Assembly: GCA_964513415.1 (NCBI GenBank)
Contig: CAZEMX010000076.1
Span: 1 to 9,361, forward strand
Direction: 5' to 3'
Length of the DNA stretch: 9,361 nucleotides
Source: Methanomethylicus sp964513415
Lineage (GTDB): Archaea; Thermoproteota; Methanomethylicia; Methanomethylicales; Methanomethylicaceae
Within the stretch, counting starts at the first letter, position 1; each line of letters begins with the position of its first letter. Both the position numbers and the translations under genes were made by a program. This document shows positions 6,318 through 9,361 of the stretch, piece after piece. The notes beneath the pieces were generated by a model, which saw nothing but the letters and a program-made list of their open reading frames with translations, searched no databases and was not told where the DNA came from.

Positions 6318-7375
6318 GGAACACCCGGCTTGGCAATTCTAGCCCGCATTCCAAGCGATATTTCGCGTGCAGTCTGAACCGTAGCCGCTATATGGAAATC
6401 TATAGACTTCAAAAGCATAAGATAGGCACAAATCCTATAGTATGTTTCAAAGGTTCGAGCTATAGCAGCGGTTTGCTTCAGATCAAGCATTGGCTCACTT
6501 TGTATAGCAGACAGCATAGAAATATGTCTTTCGCGTTCAGCCCGAATGGTTGCGGCCAAAGGCAAATTCAAGACCGGCTCGCCCCGAATGGCTGCATTCA
6601 GGAGCAGGGGTAGCATTAGTTCTCCTCGCAATGTCGTTTTAATGCCAAAAGGAAACATACGGTCAGCTTGGACGGCGACCAATATATTCATGTCAAGATT
6701 GCGACTGTATGCCACCCGTGCGTCGATACCAAAGGACAACCCCCTTTCCGATTGAATGGCTGCGCCCAGGAGCAGCTCTCGCATCGCTTCGCCTCGAATG
6801 GTTGCAGTAACATCGAAATCCCGGACCGGTGTGGAGACCTCATAGGTGATACCCGCGGCGAACATCCCTGGAAGCACAGAATTCAAGAGAGCAGACCGTT
6901 GTTTTGCCTGACGCATTCCTTCAATAGTATCAAATACTATGACGACGTGCGCAGGATATCGAGATTCTATCCGCGAAACGCCTGGCAGATCAAATAACGC
7001 ATCCAGGACTGCCTCGCTATTAGCTTTTGTTCCTGATCCAGTAAGGACTTTGGTATATGTTATCAAGCGTGCCCGATAGTCATCATCACTTTCTCCGGCA
7101 AACCTCGGTAGATCGTATACCTTCCCCCAGTTATCATCCAGATCTTGACCTTTATTATACTTGATTTTATTTAGCAAATCAAATGCCTGGATACCCTGCT
7201 GCAGCCAATTGAACCGTTGCGCTAGACCATATGCTAGCGTATCCATGACTGGTGGTGGCGGAACAAAAGGCTTGACTATGCGAGTGCAGATAGTGAAGCC
7301 TAGTTCAGTGCCAAGCCGATATTCGGATGCATCATAAAAACTCTCATTATAGAGAGATTCACCATAGAATGCCAT
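6314..7375 (-). CDS. Baseplate-type protein fused to a 14-residue repeat fibre domain
   Basis: This 353-residue protein has two halves. Residues about 45-180 include 'GQDLDDNWGKVYDLPRF' and 'AGESDDDYRARLITYTKVL' (about 76-111), then helix and strand sequence PGVSRIESRYPAHVVIVFDT. That 'G..LD..g..y.lpR..gESDddYR.Rl' signature is shared by baseplate wedge proteins related to gpJ/DUF2612-type components. Residues 184-351 are twelve contiguous 14-residue units (for example MRELLLGAAIQSER and MLPLLLNAAIRGEP), the same motif as in the protein at 4428-5333. The N-terminus (residues 1-44) is Tyr/Ser-rich with a Pro run (VPPPP). The likely role is attachment of a fibre to the baseplate. The gene starts one base after the preceding stop (TGA A ATG), ribosome binding site weak, so translation is probably coupled. 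Confidence 0.65.
   Translation of the reverse strand: MAFYGESLYNESFYDASEYRLGTELGFTICTRIVKPFVPPPPVMDTLAYGLAQRFNWLQQGIQAFDLLNKIKYNKGQDLDDNWGKVYDLPRFAGESDDDYRARLITYTKVLTGSGTKANSEAVLDALFDLPGVSRIESRYPAHVVIVFDTIEGMRQAKQRSALLNSVLPGMFAAGITYEVSTPVRDFDVTATIRGEAMRELLLGAAIQSERGLSFGIDARVAYSRNLDMNILVAVQADRMFPFGIKTTLRGELMLPLLLNAAIRGEPVLNLPLAATIRAERERHISMLSAIQSEPMLDLKQTAAIARTFETYYRICAYLMLLKSIDFHIAATVQTAREISLGMRARIAKPGVP
6323..6826 (-). repeat. Twelve tandem 14-residue (42-base) coding repeats
   Basis: Residues 184-351 divide into twelve units of exactly 14, in unbroken register. Hydrophobic residues occupy positions 4, 6 and 10 with A/S/T/V at 8, and the commonest ending is A-[AT]-I-[RQ]-[GSA]-E. Units 6 and 7 (MLPLLLNAAIRGEP, VLNLPLAATIRAER) are closest to consensus. 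Recurrent plus-strand words such as CGAATGGCTGCA and CGAATGGTTGC mark the ATIRGE region at DNA level. Confidence 0.88.
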
Positions 7376-7376
7376 T

Positions 7377-7949
7377 TCAATGTTCGACTATGAGGCCATT
7401 GCTATTGAATTTCAGCAGGAACTTGTCCTTGATGCCCAGGAGATATACAACCTTCTCCCATGAGATTCCGCGTTTGATAAATGGTTGAATTAATCGCCCC
7501 CGTCGGTGGCAGCGTGAGCAGATCGAGATATCATGAATCTCTCCGCAGGCATCGCATTTCCATCCAGGCTTGCTACCACAAGTCGGGCATACGTCCGGTT
7601 CGCCAAATGATCGGAAAGTCGCATTACATGCTTTGCAAGTAACTAAATAGCCCCGAATCACTGCGCAATCTTTAGAAATGATAAGCTCATCGTTCGGTTG
7701 TAGATCAATCATAACCGACGGGCTTTGCGTAGGGATTCCAAACTCTCCGCAAGCTCGGATCTTGGCGGCCAGGTCGGGGGTCATAGGCAACCAGCCCGCT
7801 CGCTTTAGACCTGTGGGTGTTTTTGATCCCCAAAAATGGATCTGGCCGGTGTCTAAGTCAAACTCCCGTTCCACTCGACCATTTTCGTACTCCCTGCACC
7901 AAAAGAATTCCAGGCCGACTTTCCAAAGATTAGGGGCTATTTGCGGCAA
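7377..7949 (-). CDS. Zinc-ribbon protein in the tail operon, TTG start
   Basis: This 190-residue protein has eight cysteines in four CxxC pairs: C105/C108, C121/C124, C132/C135 and C144/C147. This is the pattern of two consecutive zinc ribbons (C-x2-C-x12-C-x2-C, then C-x2-C-x8-C-x2-C). The N-terminal 100 residues contain 'FFWCREYENGRVEREFDLDT', 'TPTGLKRAGWLPMTPDLAAK' and an acidic strand (SVMIDLQPNDELIISKD). The C-terminus is LKFNSNGLIVEH. I start it at TTG 7949, preceded by AGGAG with a nine-base spacer; the first internal Met is residue 56, too late. The upstream gene ends 3 bases before. Function is unknown: a nucleic-acid-binding or structural zinc protein are both possible. Its place among tail genes suggests either a virion component or a cargo gene. 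Confidence 0.7.
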   Translation of the reverse strand: MPQIAPNLWKVGLEFFWCREYENGRVEREFDLDTGQIHFWGSKTPTGLKRAGWLPMTPDLAAKIRACGEFGIPTQSPSVMIDLQPNDELIISKDCAVIRGYLVTCKACNATFRSFGEPDVCPTCGSKPGWKCDACGEIHDISICSRCHRRGRLIQPFIKRGISWEKVVYLLGIKDKFLLKFNSNGLIVEH

Positions 7950-7952
7950 AGC

Positions 7953-8540
7953 CTAGATCTCCTGCCACCGTATCCCGCAGGTCAACTCGCTCTTTTCTCC
8001 AAACTGAGTATCGTCTTCACACACAAGCTGCAATGTGGCAAGCTTCGTGATTTTTGATGGACTGCTGGGCGTGATTACAGAACTATCAAACACAAGCGGG
8101 TCTGCCGTGCCGTAGTTATCAAAATCTGCACAACTCTCACCCGCGTAGTAAGGTATGCCATGATCCCCGTCTAAGATGTCATAGCCATATAGACCGTTAG
8201 ATCCAGTGGGGGCTATGAGGTCTGCTACCGGAATACCCGCATCAGAACCACCCTTCAATGCGACTTGCACCTTGCCAGATCCAAGACCCCAATCAGTCTT
8301 GATAGTTTTCGGACCAAATATTCTGAAGTTTGTGAGCTGACTATATGTTCCACCCGTAACTTCAAGGCCCGTATACTGCCAGGCACTCCTATATGTCAAC
8401 CCCGCAGGTGGGACGTTGCAAGGAGATGCTAGTCCGGGGTCCCTTTGGCTGGGGATGGCCGTATTAAATCTTTGCGAGGTGACCGCCGTTTTTGCAAGCG
8501 GATCACCGTAGTAACTTATGATTTGAACTGTTGCTGCCAT
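7953..8540 (-). CDS. Probable virion structural protein, family not recognised
   Basis: This 195-residue protein is rich in Gly, Ser, Thr, Tyr and Asp with beta-like strands (TYSQLTNFRIFGPKTIKTDW, GSGKVQVALKGGSDAGIPV) and little helical sequence. It holds four cysteines, three of them spread through the C-terminal half, and no enzyme motif, membrane segment or signal peptide. The start ATG 8540 has a near-perfect ribosome binding site AAAGGAGGT at 8547-8555 and follows the upstream TAA with no spacer, so strong expression is expected, as for a structural protein made in many copies. Its place between a tail-completion protein and the zinc-ribbon gene suggests a tail, neck or baseplate part. 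I cannot name its family. Confidence 0.5.
   Translation of the reverse strand: MAATVQIISYYGDPLAKTAVTSQRFNTAIPSQRDPGLASPCNVPPAGLTYRSAWQYTGLEVTGGTYSQLTNFRIFGPKTIKTDWGLGSGKVQVALKGGSDAGIPVADLIAPTGSNGLYGYDILDGDHGIPYYAGESCADFDNYGTADPLVFDSSVITPSSPSKITKLATLQLVCEDDTQFGEKSELTCGIRWQEI
7959..7963 (-). promoter_or_regulatory. Ribosome binding site deciding a TTG start
   Basis: AGGAG on the minus strand lies nine bases before TTG 7949 inside the last codons of the upstream gene. It supports the TTG as the true start of the zinc-ribbon protein, because no ATG occurs in that frame until codon 56. Confidence 0.55.
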
Positions 8541-8915
8541 TTATTTACCTCCTTTAAGTACCTCAACGAACTTCTCAATGATATCCTGTTCGAGTTCATC
8601 CAAAATGCGCTCGCCGACACCATCAGCCACAGGCCCCCATATAGGACGCGGGGGGATGTGAGCAGTACCATGCTCGTTATAGGTTGCTATTATCGCGATT
8701 TCTGAGTTATTTGGGGCCACCACAAAACCATGTTCGGTGACCTCATAATCGATGCTTTTTAAATAATTGCCTTTATCGATCAGAGTCCGATCGTGCCCCT
8801 TTCTAGCAATTGTACTTGGCGCGTTGGGCGGAGGCACGGACGATTCGATCATGCTCTTGATTTCAGATTGAAACTTTTGAGCTGCTGATTCAAGCTCAGG
8901 GGCAATGTCAATCAT
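8541..8915 (-). CDS. HK97 gp10 / Mu gpG-like tail-completion (virion morphogenesis) protein
   Basis: This 124-residue protein carries the hallmarks of the phage virion morphogenesis / HK97 gp10 group, which joins tail to head or completes the tail. Residues 28-55 read PPPNAPSTIARKGHDRTLID followed by KGNYLKSI, matching the usual 'Pl.p.Ti.rKg...pLidtG.l..si' pattern. Residues 79-96 read YNEHGTAHIPPRPIWGPV, the 'HGt..iPpRp.lgpa' motif. N- and C-terminal helices flank these (ELESAAQKFQSEIKSMIE, and LDELEQDIIEKFVEVLK). The length is typical. ATG 8915 overlaps the TGA of the glycine-rich gene (ATGA), with no strong ribosome binding site. P2 S and Mu gpG are functional comparisons, inferred from pattern. 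Confidence 0.82.
   Translation of the reverse strand: MIDIAPELESAAQKFQSEIKSMIESSVPPPNAPSTIARKGHDRTLIDKGNYLKSIDYEVTEHGFVVAPNNSEIAIIATYNEHGTAHIPPRPIWGPVADGVGERILDELEQDIIEKFVEVLKGGK
8547..8555 (-). promoter_or_regulatory. Strong ribosome binding site AAAGGAGGT
   Basis: The near-perfect anti-16S match lies at the end of the gp10-like gene and precedes ATG 8540 by six bases. It is the strongest site in the window and suggests that the protein at 7953-8540 is made at a high level. Confidence 0.7.
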
Positions 8916-9361
8916 ATCTGGACGACCGAAATTGATCCTGCGCCTCCGGCACCACCGGAATTTTTACCCGTGCCACCGGCTCCACCATTTGCCGTAATTA
9001 TTCCGGGGTGAGAATAATTTCCTCGGTATAATATAATAATACGACCACCGCCAGATCCACCGCCGCCTCCACCATATGCACCTCCATTTCCACCTTTAGC
9101 GCCATTTGCCGAAACGGCGCCAGAGATAGTTAGATCTCCGCCAACAACCAAAATTAAAAGTCCGCCGGTGCCATCTTCGCCTGCCTGATATCCGGGAAGA
9201 CCTCCAGGATTACCAGCACCCCCGCCACTAGATCCTCCTGCTCCGCCCCCTCCTGGCCCTCCATATGAAGAAGCATTTGCACCATCATAAAAAGCACTCG
9301 CTCCTGCGCCTCCCGATCCACCACCATACGCATAGCCAGGACTGCCATTACCTCCTTTCTG
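8912..9361 (-). CDS. Glycine-rich adhesin-like protein, C-terminal part (cut by window edge)
   Basis: The frame that ends at TGA 8914-8912 is open through the window edge, giving 149 residues of C-terminal sequence. A TTG at 9151 is not needed as a start: the codons before it continue the same Gly-rich pattern (for example GGPGGGAGGSSGGGAGNPGG). The C-terminal module reads GAVSANGAKGGNGGAYGGGG, then GGGRIIILYRGNYSHPGIIT, then ANGGAGGTGKNSGGAGGAGS and ISVVQI. This alternation of Gly runs with short hydrophobic strands ('GGGRI.I.Y...G.I.anGG.GG..GGAG.i.v') is common in large surface adhesin-like proteins, and Gly-rich sandwiches form the receptor-binding tips of some phages (S16 gp38). A tail adhesin role is inferred. 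The gene's full length is not visible. Confidence 0.72.
   Translation of the reverse strand, partial: QKGGNGSPGYAYGGGSGGAGASAFYDGANASSYGGPGGGGAGGSSGGGAGNPGGLPGYQAGEDGTGGLLILVVGGDLTISGAVSANGAKGGNGGAYGGGGGGSGGGRIIILYRGNYSHPGIITANGGAGGTGKNSGGAGGAGSISVVQI

Noticed and set aside
4545..6826. CRISPR-like array suggested by regular 42-base periodicity in two blocks
   Set aside because: The period is in the encoded protein (14 codons). The DNA units are strongly diverged with no conserved repeat and spacer structure.
9154..9348. A separate 64-residue minus-strand frame beginning MAVLAMRM
   Set aside because: It lies in a different frame over the glycine-rich gene, which is itself open through the same bases with clear Gly-rich periodicity. 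It is a by-product of GGN codons.

Overview
The window is one unbroken late-gene cluster of a contractile-tailed (myovirus-type) phage, prophage or archaeal provirus. Every supported gene lies on the minus strand, so transcription runs from base 9361 down to base 1. Genes abut or overlap by a few bases (ATGA, TAATG and TAAATG junctions). The only gap of any size is about 50 bases between the tail tube and the tail assembly chaperone, and it holds a terminator-like hairpin. Both ends of the cluster run out of the window.

The host is not settled by the sequence. Composition is moderate, ATA, CTA, AGA/AGG and CGG codons are all used freely, ribosome binding sites are strong (for example AAAGGAGGT) and two genes appear to start at TTG. 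Cysteine-rich, zinc-binding-looking segments in two proteins would suit an anaerobe or a euryarchaeote, but that is only a lean. No integrase, tRNA, att site, CRISPR array or insertion sequence is visible.

Layout in transcription order: the C-terminal part of a glycine-rich adhesin-like protein (8912-9361, cut by the window edge); an HK97 gp10 / Mu gpG-like tail-completion protein (8541-8915); an unrecognised probable structural protein (7953-8540); a protein with two zinc ribbons (7377-7949); a baseplate-type protein whose second half is twelve exact 14-residue repeats (6314-7375); an Asp-box beta-propeller-like protein (5334-6317); a fibre-like protein with a Pro/Thr hinge and nine more copies of the same 14-residue repeat (4428-5333); a 68-residue protein from a TTG start (4232-4438); a probable tail terminator (3621-4235); a 49-residue DUF2635-like protein (3462-3611); tail sheath (1794-3461); tail tube (1228-1791); tail assembly chaperone (668-1177), with a -1 frameshift extension running to 375; and the N-terminus of the tape measure protein (1-375).

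The core order terminator, small protein, sheath, tube, frameshifting chaperone, tape measure matches the Mu-type tail cassette. Baseplate and fibre genes upstream of the sheath recall P2. The terminator caps the tail, sheath and tube form the contractile shaft, the chaperone pair assembles tube subunits on the tape measure, and the baseplate, propeller, repeat-fibre and glycine-rich proteins probably form the host-contact end.

The most notable points are the shared 14-residue repeat in two proteins that flank a propeller gene, the T TTT TTC slippery site followed by a stem-loop, a double zinc-ribbon protein inside a tail operon, and a CxC-x4-CxxC cluster in the chaperone.
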